A stretch of 64,000 nt of DNA from Sipunculus nudus (Eukaryota; Annelida; Sipuncula; Golfingiida; Sipunculidae), in the NCBI GenBank assembly GCA_026874595.1, contig JAPPUL010000084.1, positions 62,001 to 126,000 on the forward strand, written 5' to 3'. Every line of letters begins with the position of its first letter. Position 1 is the first letter of the stretch. Of this stretch, positions 1 through 8,438 are shown in pieces. The translations under genes were made by a program, and so were the position numbers. Below the pieces are notes generated by a model. That model was given only the letters and a program-made list of their open reading frames with translations. It made no database searches and had not been told where the DNA came from.

Positions 1-119
1 TACTTTAAAAGGGCCAAACTTTAGTTTTAAAATTAACTACGTAGAAGTTGATAATTTAATTAATAGTCCAATTATTTATTATAGAGGGGTCTTAAAGAAA
101 GAGTTAGATTAGTTAATAA

Positions 120-599
120 AGTTATTTCTTTTATTATTATGTAGCAAGGTACTACGATCCTCGCTCAAGCCTATGGGTTAGTCCAGACCCGATATTTGAA
201 GATTACTTACCTACGGGAGATAAAGAGCGTGATTCTAATCTACCTGGCATGGGAGGGATATATAATAGTCTTAATTTAAACCCATATGCGTATGCACATC
301 ACAATCCTGTTAAATATACTGATCCAAGTGGAGGGGTTCCTCTATTAGCTATTTGGGGTGGTAAAGCAGTATTAGAAGGATTTGGAGATATAGCACTTGA
401 TAAGGGCATTGCGCATTTATCAGGTGAGGAGTATGGTGGTTTAGATGCAGCTAAGCCTTTTTTTGGTGGCTTTGTCTTGGGTCTTTTTGATGCAGGTGCT
501 GTTAATAAGATTAAAAAAGCTTATAAAGCTTTTAGGACATATAGAAAAGGGTCAATAAACAGGCTAATAAAAAGTTTAATAAACTTACAGAAGGGTTAA
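120..599 (+). pseudogene. Rhs-family protein, C-terminal fragment
   Basis: An open frame of 160 codons with no start codon at its left end; it is preceded directly by an in-frame TAA at 117-119. Its first half carries the RHS repeat-associated core signature: ARYYDPR, then a W-x-S-x-D-P step, LPG-MGG-YNSLN, then the N-P-V-K-Y-x-D-P-S-G end motif. About 85 residues follow, forming the variable tip that in this family is often a toxin or effector domain; I recognise no catalytic motif in it. The upstream YD repeats, signal and shell domains of an intact Rhs protein (normally over 1000 residues) are missing, and positions 1-116 show stops in all frames I checked. It is best read as a remnant, or as an orphan 3' end of the kind left by Rhs tip recombination. 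No immunity gene is recognisable downstream. Confidence 0.75.
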
Positions 600-655
600 A
601 AGGCAAGAGTCATGCAGATTAATTAACCAGGAGTTAGAAGGGCAACACTAAAAGA

Positions 656-685
656 AGGCAAATCAATAATAGGCAAATCAATAAT
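656..685. repeat. 15-bp tandem duplication (2 copies)
   Basis: AGGCAAATCAATAAT occurs twice head to tail without mismatch, in the non-coding stretch between the Rhs fragment and the cupin gene. Confidence 0.95.
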
Positions 686-767
686 CAGGACAGAGTTTGA
701 AGGAATGATTTCAAGATAGTCTCATGGAGATAGAATATAAGGTTTTGTTAGTTATAATAAATATTGA

Positions 768-1145
768 TCAATTTACACGCCCGTAATCATCTTCTATACG
801 TTCTATATCATCTTCTCCCAAATACTCACCCTGCTGAATCTCAATAAATATTAGATCGTTAGAACTTATATTTTCTATTCTATGCCATTTGTCCTTTTCA
901 ATATTTACTGAATCACCAACTCCCAAATCTATTATCCTATCATCTAAGGTAACTCTACCTCTCCCCTCAACTATATACCAATACTCAGAACGCTTTTTAT
1001 GCCTTTGATAACTTAGTCTTTGATTTGGATAGACTCTTATCTCTTTTAATTTATATCCTTTGGCTATATAGATTATTTTGTAGTAACCCCATGGCCTTTG
1101 ACTTTTCTCAAGCATCTTCTTACTAGGTATTTGTTTTAGATTCAT
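768..1145 (-). CDS. Cupin protein, ManC C-terminal (type II mannose-6-phosphate isomerase) family
   Basis: A 125-residue single-domain cupin. The start of the domain (RPWG-Y) and the core run (QRLSYQRHKKRSEYWYIVEG, then the G-V-G-D-S motif and W-H-R-I-E-N) match the C-terminal isomerase domain of bifunctional mannose-1-phosphate guanylyltransferase/mannose-6-phosphate isomerase. The metal-binding His and Glu residues of cupin motif 1 and the His of motif 2 are present. Stand-alone copies of this domain are common and may interconvert fructose-6-P and mannose-6-P for surface polysaccharides. No guanylyltransferase partner is in view, so the substrate is inferred from family only. The annotated ATG has a purine-rich stretch almost touching it; the next Met, at residue 12, is an alternative start. 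Confidence 0.8.
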   Translation of the reverse strand: MNLKQIPSKKMLEKSQRPWGYYKIIYIAKGYKLKEIRVYPNQRLSYQRHKKRSEYWYIVEGRGRVTLDDRIIDLGVGDSVNIEKDKWHRIENISSNDLIFIEIQQGEYLGEDDIERIEDDYGRVN

Positions 1146-1269
1146 CCCTTTTTAACTATTATCTTTAAGTATAATAGTTTTCCTATCATTTTAATGATCA
1201 ATTTGTAGTATCTTATACTTTATATGATTTAGATATTGCTTTGGTATGTTAAATTTGTGCTTTGCCTTA

Positions 1270-1797
1270 TTAGTTTAGGACCTTTTTACCGGTGTATCTA
1301 AGATGCCATGGTTCCCAGGTATAACCTTTTGTTTCATGGTTTTCTTTTGTATAAGAAAATTCAAAGCCATACCTTGCGGCATTTGCTAAAAGCCATTTAT
1401 ATGCTTTTGTTTTGGCAAACCCTTCATCTATTTCATAATCTACTTCTGAGGAGGATATATCTACTGTTACCCCTAATTGATGTTCTGAATGACCCGGCTT
1501 TGCTACTACGTTTTGCTCTTTACCTCTTTTTAGCTGCGCTTTTTCATATAACTCTTTTTGGTATTCGTAGCTTCTATAGGCAGATATACACTTTATTGTA
1601 AATTCTTTTGCATTATAATTGTTTGCTTTATCCAGCATCTCTAAAAGATTTTTGAGTGCTTCTAATCTTAAAAAGTATGACTTTTTAGTATCTGCACAAT
1701 ATCTTTTTGGGATTTCGTTTAAATCTGATGGTTCATAACTTGCTTTTAGTCTGTGCCATTTGTCTACTTTTTCTTGTCCTATTGGGAGATTTGTCAT
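1270..1797 (-). CDS. M15B peptidase, D-alanyl-D-alanine carboxypeptidase (VanY/DacB-like)
   Basis: A 175-residue zinc peptidase domain. Diagnostic motifs are S-A-Y-R-S (substrate arginine region), PGHSEHQLGVTVDI (first zinc His and Asp) and EPWHLRY (last zinc His with the catalytic Glu nearby). Family members remove the terminal D-Ala from peptidoglycan stem peptides. The N-terminus (MTNLPIGQEKVDKW) shows no signal peptide or lipobox, which is odd for an enzyme with a periplasmic substrate. Either export is unusual or the protein acts on cytoplasmic or recycled peptides. It lies 36 bp downstream of miaB on the same strand and is probably co-transcribed with it. Confidence 0.88.
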   Translation of the reverse strand: MTNLPIGQEKVDKWHRLKASYEPSDLNEIPKRYCADTKKSYFLRLEALKNLLEMLDKANNYNAKEFTIKCISAYRSYEYQKELYEKAQLKRGKEQNVVAKPGHSEHQLGVTVDISSSEVDYEIDEGFAKTKAYKWLLANAARYGFEFSYTKENHETKGYTWEPWHLRYTGKKVLN

Positions 1798-1833
1798 ATT
1801 CTTTCGCCTGTTTTGTGCTTTTCTCTTAGTATT

Positions 1834-3186
1834 CTAATTTACTATTTTACCTATTAGCGTATTGCCACGTAGCCCTTCTATAACTACATTGAAGTACTTC
1901 CCTATTAAACTCTTATCTCCACGTACTATTACATTTTTATTACCGCTTGTTTTGCCAAGTAACTCTTTTTCTGGGTCTCTTTTACTATGTCCTTCTATAA
2001 GCACTTCTTCTATTTGGCCTATATGTTTTTCATTTTGCTCTTTTGTTATTTTGCTTTGTGTATCTATTATCTTGCTTAGTCGACTTTGCTTCTCTTCTTC
2101 TTCTATATAATTTGTATAACTTGCCGCCTTTGTTCCACTCCGTTTTGAGTATTTAAACATATAGGCTGTATCGAACATTATCTCTTCCATCGCCTTTAGT
2201 GTATATTCAAAATCCTTAGCGCTCTCACCCGGAAAGCCAACTAGAATATCAGTTGACAAGACTATTTTAGGAACCGCTTCTCTAAGTGCATATATTATCT
2301 CTTTATAATTTTGATATGTGTATTCTCTTTTCATATCCTTAAGCACCTTATTAGAAGCGCTTTGTAAGGGGAGATGAACGTAATTGCATATCTTATCACT
2401 TGCCTTTATCGCACTTATTAAATCATTGCTAAAGTCCATAGGATGGGATGTTAAAAATCTTATCCGCTTTAATTTGTCAAGCTCGCTAAGCCGTAAAAGC
2501 AACTCAGGAAATCTTATATCGTTTGTTCCAATATTATACGAATTTACATTTTGTCCAAGTAGCATTATCTCGCTTACCCCAGCGTCTATAAGTCTTTTTA
2601 CATTGTCAATTATATCATCGCTTTTGCGACTTATCTCTATTCCCCTTGTGCTTGGAACTATGCAGTAGCTGCAATCTTTATTACATCCGTGTATTATTGT
2701 TAAGTCGGCCTTAAAAGGATATTTTACTGATGGACTTGCATCCATAAATTCATAACCACCAAACTCCGTATGTACTCGGGTAGTGTTACTATTTAATATG
2801 TAATCTTTTATAATATCTACCGTTCGGCTTTTTTCATGTGTTCCGATTACTAAATCTATCCAAGGCATGCTTTCTATTATTTCATATTTATCTTTTTGGG
2901 CAACGCACCCCATTAACACTAATATCTGTTCTTTATTTGCTTTTTTAGTATGATATTCCTTAAGGCGCCCATATACACGCTTTTCTGCTGTCTGTCTTAT
3001 TGCACAACTATTTATTATTACTATGTCAGCCTCAGAAGCAGAATCTGTCCTGCCAAAACCTCCATTATAAAGACTTGCCTCAACTTCTTCTGTGTCTGAT
3101 AAGTTCATTTGACAGCCGTAGTTTTCTATCTTGAAACTCTTTGTTCCTACTAAAAGTTGTGCTCTCATATCTAAATCTTTTAACAT
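1834..3186 (-). CDS. miaB: tRNA-2-methylthio-N6-isopentenyladenosine37 methylthiotransferase
   Basis: A 450-residue radical-SAM methylthiotransferase that adds the 2-methylthio group to i6A37 of tRNAs reading UNN codons. The N-terminal UPF0004 domain has its three cluster cysteines at C25 (YGCQMN), C61 (NSCAIR) and C94 (MGCVAQ). The radical-SAM cluster cysteines are C168, C172 and C175 (CNKDCSYC). The last 65 residues or so form a TRAM RNA-binding domain. Length is normal for MiaB. An AGAAGAG run precedes the ATG at suitable spacing. It sits between queA and a peptidase gene in a minus-strand run, so two tRNA anticodon-loop modification genes are side by side. Confidence 0.95.
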   Translation of the reverse strand: MLKDLDMRAQLLVGTKSFKIENYGCQMNLSDTEEVEASLYNGGFGRTDSASEADIVIINSCAIRQTAEKRVYGRLKEYHTKKANKEQILVLMGCVAQKDKYEIIESMPWIDLVIGTHEKSRTVDIIKDYILNSNTTRVHTEFGGYEFMDASPSVKYPFKADLTIIHGCNKDCSYCIVPSTRGIEISRKSDDIIDNVKRLIDAGVSEIMLLGQNVNSYNIGTNDIRFPELLLRLSELDKLKRIRFLTSHPMDFSNDLISAIKASDKICNYVHLPLQSASNKVLKDMKREYTYQNYKEIIYALREAVPKIVLSTDILVGFPGESAKDFEYTLKAMEEIMFDTAYMFKYSKRSGTKAASYTNYIEEEEKQSRLSKIIDTQSKITKEQNEKHIGQIEEVLIEGHSKRDPEKELLGKTSGNKNVIVRGDKSLIGKYFNVVIEGLRGNTLIGKIVN

Positions 3187-3237
3187 TTTATTCTCTTCTC
3201 TAAACCTTTTTATTAATTATTTGTTTTCTTGGATATA

Positions 3238-4299
3238 TTATATAATCAACATCCCATCTCCATAACTGTAAAAACCAAAGTCATTTATATGCGCAAATTT
3301 ATATGATTCCTTTATAAGTCCTTCCCCGCCAAATGCGCACACCAGAAGCAACGGGGTTGACTTTCCCATATGAAAATTACTTATTAAACCATTTACCACC
3401 CTAAATTTATAGCCGGGATATATGAAAAGATTTGTTGAACCGCATGATGCCTTTACTAACCCTTCTCCTGCACTACAATGTTCAAGTACTCGGGTTGTCG
3501 TTGTCCCTACTGCAATAACCCTTTTTCCCCATTTAACTGCTTTGTTTATCTTTTGGGCCTCCTCAGCTTCTAATACATATTCTTCACTCCCCATTTTGTG
3601 TCCTTCTACATCTTCGCTTATTATCGGTTTAAAAGTTCCAACTGATACGTGCAATGTTATATATGCTATTTCTATTCCTCCTTTCTTTAGCTTTTCTAAA
3701 AGCTCTTCTGTAAAATGAAGTCCTGCTGTTGGACAGGCTATTGACCCGCATACTCTCTTGCTTTTTATATCACTTTCTATAAACTTTTTAGTGTAGCTTG
3801 GTTGGTAGTATTTTTTGTCTTCTATTCTATAGTCTCGTAACTTCAGTATGTACGACGGTAAAGCCATTTGGCCTATCTCATCAAGTAGTTCGTAACTTAG
3901 CTTTTCGTTAAATCGTATATGATTTAATCCACCGCCTAACTTGCATGTAAGCTTTCCTATAACACCATCTTTAAACTTAAATTCATCACCAATCACGCAC
4001 TGTTTACTATTCTTAATTAAAACCTCCCAACTAACACCATCTCTAAGCTCCTCTAGCAACAAAATCTCAAACTTCTTCTTTTTACTCTTTAACTCTCCAT
4101 AAAGTCTTGCCGGATATACAAAGCTATTGTTTAGTACCAGGCAATCTCCTTCGCTTAGGAAGTTTAAAAGATTGCTAAACTCTTCTTTGTGGTAAGTATT
4201 TCTTTTTCTATCTACCACAAGCAGTTTTGATTTGTCTTTGTCTGGATAGGTTGATATCCTAACGTCATCTAATCCAAAGTTATAATCTTTTGTCTTCAT
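3238..4299 (-). CDS. queA: S-adenosylmethionine:tRNA ribosyltransferase-isomerase
   Basis: A 353-residue QueA, full length for the family. It transfers and isomerises the ribosyl part of SAM onto preQ1-modified tRNA to make epoxyqueuosine at position 34. Family motifs seen are L-V-L-N-N-S-x-V-x-P-A-R-L near residue 60, PTAGLHFTEELL near 195, LHVSVGTFKPI near 220 and GTTTTRVLE near 270. It is 51 bp upstream of miaB on the same strand and downstream of the hydrolase at 4371-5108. No other queuosine gene is in the window. Confidence 0.96.
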   Translation of the reverse strand: MKTKDYNFGLDDVRISTYPDKDKSKLLVVDRKRNTYHKEEFSNLLNFLSEGDCLVLNNSFVYPARLYGELKSKKKKFEILLLEELRDGVSWEVLIKNSKQCVIGDEFKFKDGVIGKLTCKLGGGLNHIRFNEKLSYELLDEIGQMALPSYILKLRDYRIEDKKYYQPSYTKKFIESDIKSKRVCGSIACPTAGLHFTEELLEKLKKGGIEIAYITLHVSVGTFKPIISEDVEGHKMGSEEYVLEAEEAQKINKAVKWGKRVIAVGTTTTRVLEHCSAGEGLVKASCGSTNLFIYPGYKFRVVNGLISNFHMGKSTPLLLVCAFGGEGLIKESYKFAHINDFGFYSYGDGMLII

Positions 4300-4304
4300 A
4301 TCTA

Positions 4305-4336
4305 ATCTAAAAGTCTTTATATCTAAAAGTCTTTAT
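4305..4336. repeat. 16-bp tandem duplication (2 copies plus part)
   Basis: ATCTAAAAGTCTTTAT is repeated exactly twice, with a third partial copy to 4343. It lies in the short spacer between queA and the metallo-hydrolase gene. Confidence 0.95.
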
Positions 4337-4370
4337 ATCTAAATAAAAGCTAGTTAGTTTCTAGCAGCGT

Positions 4371-5108
4371 CTAAAAACGGTGTATTATAATGTACTTACG
4401 TGCTTTATTGCCAACTTCCATTGCATACTTATAGTCAAGATGATTTGGAACTGTCTCTTTAAATCTATCATCGTAAGTTGCTTCTATTATGAGTAAAGAT
4501 ACATCTTTTGACTCCTTTTCAAGACGTTCGTTAGGTAAAGTGTCTCCTGAGTATACTACACTCTCATTCCCAAGCTCTATTTTGTAGCTATAAGCCTCTT
4601 TTCGTCTAAGTTTGCTTTTAGGTACCTTCGTTGTTTCATAGTGCAGTGCTTCAAAACTTCTTATTTTAAAACCTGAGATATTTATAACTCTACCTGATTC
4701 TATCTCCTCAAAGCTCAAGTTAAATGTAAGTTCATTGCCGTATAAGTCCATAAATAGATTAAAGATTTTAGATGCTTCTAAACACCCGTGTGGGACATAT
4801 ATTTTAATGTTTTGTCTAACTTTAAAAAGACGTAGAGTACAGAGTAAGGAAAATAAGCCTCCTATATGATCAGGATGACCATGACTTATTACTACCCCTT
4901 CTATATAGTTTAAATCTTCCCCTGAGTTTATTATATCCCGTGTTGTCCCATCTCCGCAGTCAAGCACTACTAATTTACTTGTCATTTTGTTTTTAAAAAG
5001 TAGTTGTGTTGCAAGTCCCGCTCTTGAGTAAAGCACTTTGCATGCAATATCTTGTCCTTCCCAACTATGAGAGCGTTTTATACTTTTGTCTATTGTTGTT
5101 TTTATCAT
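4371..5108 (-). CDS. Metallo-beta-lactamase fold hydrolase, RNase Z-like
   Basis: A 245-residue MBL-fold protein. The main metal site HGHPDH is at residues 76-81. Further along are YSGDT near 190 and the strand IIEATYDD, which supply later metal ligands. The arrangement resembles RNase Z and its relatives, which process the 3' ends of tRNA precursors; this would fit with queA and miaB next door. Against a firm RNase Z call, the usual N-terminal G-T-G-x(2)-P loop is not evident. The protein also stops at IIIHRF, exactly where the last conserved His (H-x-S-x-R-Y in RNase Z) should be followed by another 10-20 residues. It may be truncated or belong to another MBL hydrolase subfamily. Confidence 0.75.
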   Translation of the reverse strand: MIKTTIDKSIKRSHSWEGQDIACKVLYSRAGLATQLLFKNKMTSKLVVLDCGDGTTRDIINSGEDLNYIEGVVISHGHPDHIGGLFSLLCTLRLFKVRQNIKIYVPHGCLEASKIFNLFMDLYGNELTFNLSFEEIESGRVINISGFKIRSFEALHYETTKVPKSKLRRKEAYSYKIELGNESVVYSGDTLPNERLEKESKDVSLLIIEATYDDRFKETVPNHLDYKYAMEVGNKARKYIIIHRF

Positions 5109-5245
5109 TTTTATTTATATGCTCTTTTAAAGATTTTGCTACCTTAAATAAGGTAAGCTACAAATAAGACAAGTCTTAATAAATTCTTACAAAAGTAAAT
5201 GGTTTAATATTATAATTTAAGTAATGGCTTTTAGATTGTAAAGTG

Positions 5246-5262
5246 TGTAACGCATCGTTACA
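5246..5262. promoter_or_regulatory. Inverted repeat TGTAACG-CAT-CGTTACA
   Basis: Perfect 7-bp arms around a 3-base centre. It lies about 200 bp upstream of fliG and 140 bp upstream of the divergent hydrolase gene. There is no T-run beside it, so it looks more like a protein-binding operator than a terminator. Function is inferred only. Confidence 0.3.
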
Positions 5263-5350
5263 ATAATAGATTCTTTTGGCACAAGTGTTTTTTGTAATAT
5301 ATATATTTTTGTTTTTTATGGTCGATTATACATAAAAAAGATTAAATAAT

Positions 5351-5379
5351 TTTATCTAAACTTAGGATTATACTATAAT
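5351..5379 (+). promoter_or_regulatory. Possible sigma-70 type promoter for fliG
   Basis: A perfect TATAAT at 5374-5379, with a poor -35 (TTTATC, 5351-5356) at 17-bp spacing. It would start transcription about 70 bp before the fliG start codon. In such AT-rich DNA, matches of this kind arise by chance. Confidence 0.3.
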
Positions 5380-5404
5380 AAGATTAATAAATAAGATTAA
5401 TAAA
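5380..5404. repeat. 13-bp tandem duplication (2 copies)
   Basis: AAGATTAATAAAT is repeated, with the last base of copy two changed. It lies between the possible promoter and fliG. Confidence 0.85.
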
Positions 5405-5458
5405 CATTCTTTTTAATATTACACTATATTACATATTATATGGTAAATGGAGCTTTTT

Positions 5459-6517
5459 ATGGCAACAGCAAGAAGTGGATCACAAGTTACATCAAGGGTT
5501 TCAAGTTCTTCAACTAAACGTCCTTTGACAGGAAAGCAAAAGGCGGCTATATTTTTAGTAGTCTTGGGTCCTGAGGTATCGTCTAATATATTTAAATACT
5601 TGAAAGAAGATGAGATTGAACAAATTACTTTTGAGATTGCACGTATAGACAAAGTAGAACCGCATGAAAGAGAACTTGTACTAAGAGATTTTCAAGAGCT
5701 TATAATGGCTCAAGAATTCATCACCCAAGCTGGAGTTGACTATGCTCGTGATGTTTTGGAAAAGGCTTTGGGCTCGCAAAAGGCTGAGGATGTTATAAAT
5801 AGACTAACCTCTTCAATACAGTCAAGACCATTTGATTTTGTAAGGAGAACAGATCCTGCACATTTACTTAATTTCATACAGTCAGAACACCCTCAAACGA
5901 TAGCATTAATACTTGCATATTTGGAACCACAAAAGTCATCATTAATTATAAATGCATTACCACAAGAGATACAAGCAGACGTTGCAAAACGGATTGCTAC
6001 AATGGACAGGACGTCTCCTGACGTTTTAAGGGAAGTTGAGAGGGTTTTGGAGAGGAAGTTGTCAACTTTGGCCAGTGAGGATTATACGTCAGCTGGAGGT
6101 ATTGACACTATAGTCGAAGTGCTCAATCTTGTTGATAGAGGTACTGAGCGGAATATAATAGAAGATTTAGAGGATGAGGACCCAGAACTTGCAGAAGAGA
6201 TCAAAAAACGAATGTTCGTATTTGAAGATATCGTACTTCTTGATGATAGGTCGATACAAAAGGTGTTGCGAGAGGTTGATGGGCAGGAGCTTGCAAGAGC
6301 GCTTAAGGCAGTTGATACTGAGGTACAAGATAAGATATTTAGAAATATGAGTAAACGGGCCTCATCGTTATTGAAAGAGGATATGGACTTTATGGGACCG
6401 ATTCGCTTAAAGGACGTTGAGGAGTCTCAGCAGAAGATAGTGGGAATAATAAGGAAGCTTGAGGAGCAGGGTGAGATAGTAGTAGCAAGGCCAGGAGAGG
6501 ATGAGCTTGTAGTATAA
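5459..6517 (+). CDS. fliG: Flagellar motor switch protein FliG
   Basis: FliG forms the torque-bearing part of the C-ring and contacts MotA, FliM and FliF. The N-terminal domain starts at LTGKQKAAIFLVVLGPEVSS. The middle domain has the EHPQTIALILAYL motif. The C-terminal domain carries the charged torque helix region (VFEDIVLLDDRSIQKVLREVD). I place the start at 5459 (MATARSGS), not the in-frame ATG at 5447: a GGAG at 5449-5452 lies 6 nt before 5459 but inside the longer reading. This gives 352 residues, normal for spirochaetal FliG. It stands alone, away from the fliF-fliH group usual in other genomes. Confidence 0.96.
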   Translation: MATARSGSQVTSRVSSSSTKRPLTGKQKAAIFLVVLGPEVSSNIFKYLKEDEIEQITFEIARIDKVEPHERELVLRDFQELIMAQEFITQAGVDYARDVLEKALGSQKAEDVINRLTSSIQSRPFDFVRRTDPAHLLNFIQSEHPQTIALILAYLEPQKSSLIINALPQEIQADVAKRIATMDRTSPDVLREVERVLERKLSTLASEDYTSAGGIDTIVEVLNLVDRGTERNIIEDLEDEDPELAEEIKKRMFVFEDIVLLDDRSIQKVLREVDGQELARALKAVDTEVQDKIFRNMSKRASSLLKEDMDFMGPIRLKDVEESQQKIVGIIRKLEEQGEIVVARPGEDELVV

Positions 6518-6876
6518 ATTATGTATTATAAATTTTATATAAGAAATTATACTATAAGTTTTTGTAGGGATATTAAAAAGGTCAAACACTCCAAGTATAG
6601 ATTTATATAAGTGTATTATAATATAAAATTCCTTTGCTTTAAGATATTTGCCTTTAGCGATAAAGTATCTTTAAACTAGTTTTTAATTAAGATATTTATT
6701 AATTAGTATAATATTTGTATATTTCTAAAAAGATATTTAGAAAGAAGAAGGCGTTATTCAAAATACTTATAGTGTTATTAGATAACGAGAAGATTATAAG
6801 AATTACTAAAATAGTTAAGGTCTAGGTGTAAATGGAGTACCTATTTCAACGATCTTAGCTGACAAGGGATTATTTA
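6518..6876. other. Intergenic region between fliG and the processing protease
   Basis: About 360 bp of AT-rich DNA. A TATAAT at 6717-6722 could be a -10 element, but no good -35 goes with it. I see no gene, terminator with a T-run, or structured RNA. Confidence 0.5.
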
Positions 6877-8373
6877 ATGAAGAAAGAAAGATTAGTGTGG
6901 ATCTCGCTTTTGCTATTACTATTAGGGGTCCAATTATATGGATTTATATTATCAGGAGATAGTCTAAGGCTTGAGAAGATAATAGATGGCTATAAAGACA
7001 AGTTAGTTAACCTGAGGGCTTTAGGAGGAGATACTGTAAGCAAGACTGGAGAGATTGAGTATTCAGAGGATGAGTATTATGAGTTACTAGAAGAGGTTGT
7101 TGGCTATATAAGAAATAATTACGTAGATGAGAGCAAGGTATCGTATAAGAATCTGATGTACGGAGGGATAAAAGGAATGCTTAGTTCGCTTGACGATTCT
7201 TATAGTAGTTTTTTATCAGAGGACGATTTAAAGGAGCTAAATGAGTCATTAAGCAATCAATTTGGGGGTCTTGGTATATATATTGGTCTTCGTGATAGGT
7301 ATCCAACTGTAATAGCGCCAATCGAAGGTAGTCCTGGTTATGAGGCAGGGATACAGTCGATGGATAAGATAGTAGAGATAGAAGGCAAGTCAAGTCGAGA
7401 TCTTAATATATCAGATGTAGTAAAGATACTGCGAGGCGAGCCTGGAACAAAGGTATCGATAAAAGTTAGTCGAGAAGAAGCACTAGATTTAATACCAATG
7501 ACGATAACACGAGCAATAATAAATGTCCCGACAGTGAAGTATGGATTTATAAAAAAGGGGCTTGGCTATATACGTATAATATCGTTTGGAAAACAAACAG
7601 TGAATAAGTTGAAGGAGGCACTCTTTAAGCTACGTAAGGCGAAATTACAAAGTCTTGTTATAGATTTGCGTAACAATCCTGGAGGTTTTCTAAAATCTGC
7701 AGTATCAACGTCAGATATGTTTTTTGACAAAGGGAAAATAGTTTATACTGAAGGTAGGAAAAAAGGTAAAATAACAGAATTTTATGCGGACGAGGAAAAT
7801 ACGATAGTAGAAAAAGATATTCCAATAGTCGTATTGGTAAATCAGGGTAGTGCTTCAGCCTCAGAGATAGTAGCAGGTGCATTGCAGGACTCAAAGAGGG
7901 CCATACTTGTAGGCTCTAAGACATTTGGTAAAGCATCTGTACAAAATATAATATCGTTAAGAAATGGCGATAATAAAATAGCAATTAGGCTTACTGTCCA
8001 AAAGTATTATACCCCTTCTGGTCAGGAAATTCATAATAAGGGCATAACTCCTGATGTTGTTGTTAAGGTTGCCAAAAAGACTTTTGACGATATATATATG
8101 GATAATAAAATAGCGAAGGGTAAGTTTGTAAAAACTTTTGTGAAAAAGCATTTTAGTGGAGCAAGTTATAAAGAAAAGGATTATGATAATTTTAAAAAGG
8201 TCCTTAAAAAAGAGGGGATAATTATTAGGGATAGAGATTTAAGAAGATATATACGCGATGAAAAATATAAAAAGCATGTAAGGTTATTTGACCTTGATTA
8301 TGATGAGCAATTGCAAAAGGCAGTGTCAATACTTGAAAAACCCATAAACTATAACAAGATTTTGAATAAATAA
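6877..8373 (+). CDS. ctpA: C-terminal processing serine protease (S41 family)
   Basis: A 498-residue tail-specific protease, anchored by an N-terminal membrane segment or uncleaved signal (residues 7-26) and so periplasmic. A PDZ domain lies at about residues 125-200 and recognises substrate C-termini. The S41 catalytic core follows. In the GSASASEIVAGAL motif the nucleophile is Ser327, and the general base is Lys352 in FGKASVQ; the 25-residue spacing between them is typical of the family. The family trims exported proteins and lipoproteins at the C-terminus. The last 100 residues or so are lysine-rich and lack a clear domain. AGGG 8 nt upstream supports the ATG. Confidence 0.93.
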   Translation: MKKERLVWISLLLLLLGVQLYGFILSGDSLRLEKIIDGYKDKLVNLRALGGDTVSKTGEIEYSEDEYYELLEEVVGYIRNNYVDESKVSYKNLMYGGIKGMLSSLDDSYSSFLSEDDLKELNESLSNQFGGLGIYIGLRDRYPTVIAPIEGSPGYEAGIQSMDKIVEIEGKSSRDLNISDVVKILRGEPGTKVSIKVSREEALDLIPMTITRAIINVPTVKYGFIKKGLGYIRIISFGKQTVNKLKEALFKLRKAKLQSLVIDLRNNPGGFLKSAVSTSDMFFDKGKIVYTEGRKKGKITEFYADEENTIVEKDIPIVVLVNQGSASASEIVAGALQDSKRAILVGSKTFGKASVQNIISLRNGDNKIAIRLTVQKYYTPSGQEIHNKGITPDVVVKVAKKTFDDIYMDNKIAKGKFVKTFVKKHFSGASYKEKDYDNFKKVLKKEGIIIRDRDLRRYIRDEKYKKHVRLFDLDYDEQLQKAVSILEKPINYNKILNK

Positions 8374-8410
8374 TAGTTAAATAAATAGTTAATAGACTTT
8401 TAATCTTTAT

Positions 8411-8438
8411 TATAATTTAATTTTTATAATTTAATTTT
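8411..8438. repeat. 14-bp tandem duplication across the bioB stop codon
   Basis: TATAATTTAATTTT occurs twice. The right copy covers the end of bioB, including its stop codon (8431-8433). Confidence 0.9.

Larger units (their letters stand above)
5109..5458. other. Intergenic region upstream of fliG
   Basis: About 350 bp, very AT-rich, between divergent genes. It holds an inverted repeat at 5246-5262, a promoter-like pair at 5351-5379 and a 13-bp tandem duplication at 5380-5404, each listed separately. I see no small gene or structured RNA. Confidence 0.6.

Noticed and set aside
1308-1601. Plus-strand open frame opposite the M15 peptidase gene
   Set aside because: It is a mirror of a well-supported gene with zinc-site motifs, with no ribosome-binding site or known domain. 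The same applies to the other antisense frames in the window.
5277-5297. Sigma-54 promoter (TGGCAC element) before fliG
   Set aside because: TGGCAC is present, but the required GC at the -12 position is missing (only a T-run).
5447-6517. fliG starting at 5447
   Set aside because: This start lies upstream of the clear GGAG, which would then be inside the coding sequence; 5459 is correctly spaced.
6830-6860. Short leader peptide before the processing protease
   Set aside because: An 8-codon frame begins at about 6832, but nothing supports its translation or a control role.
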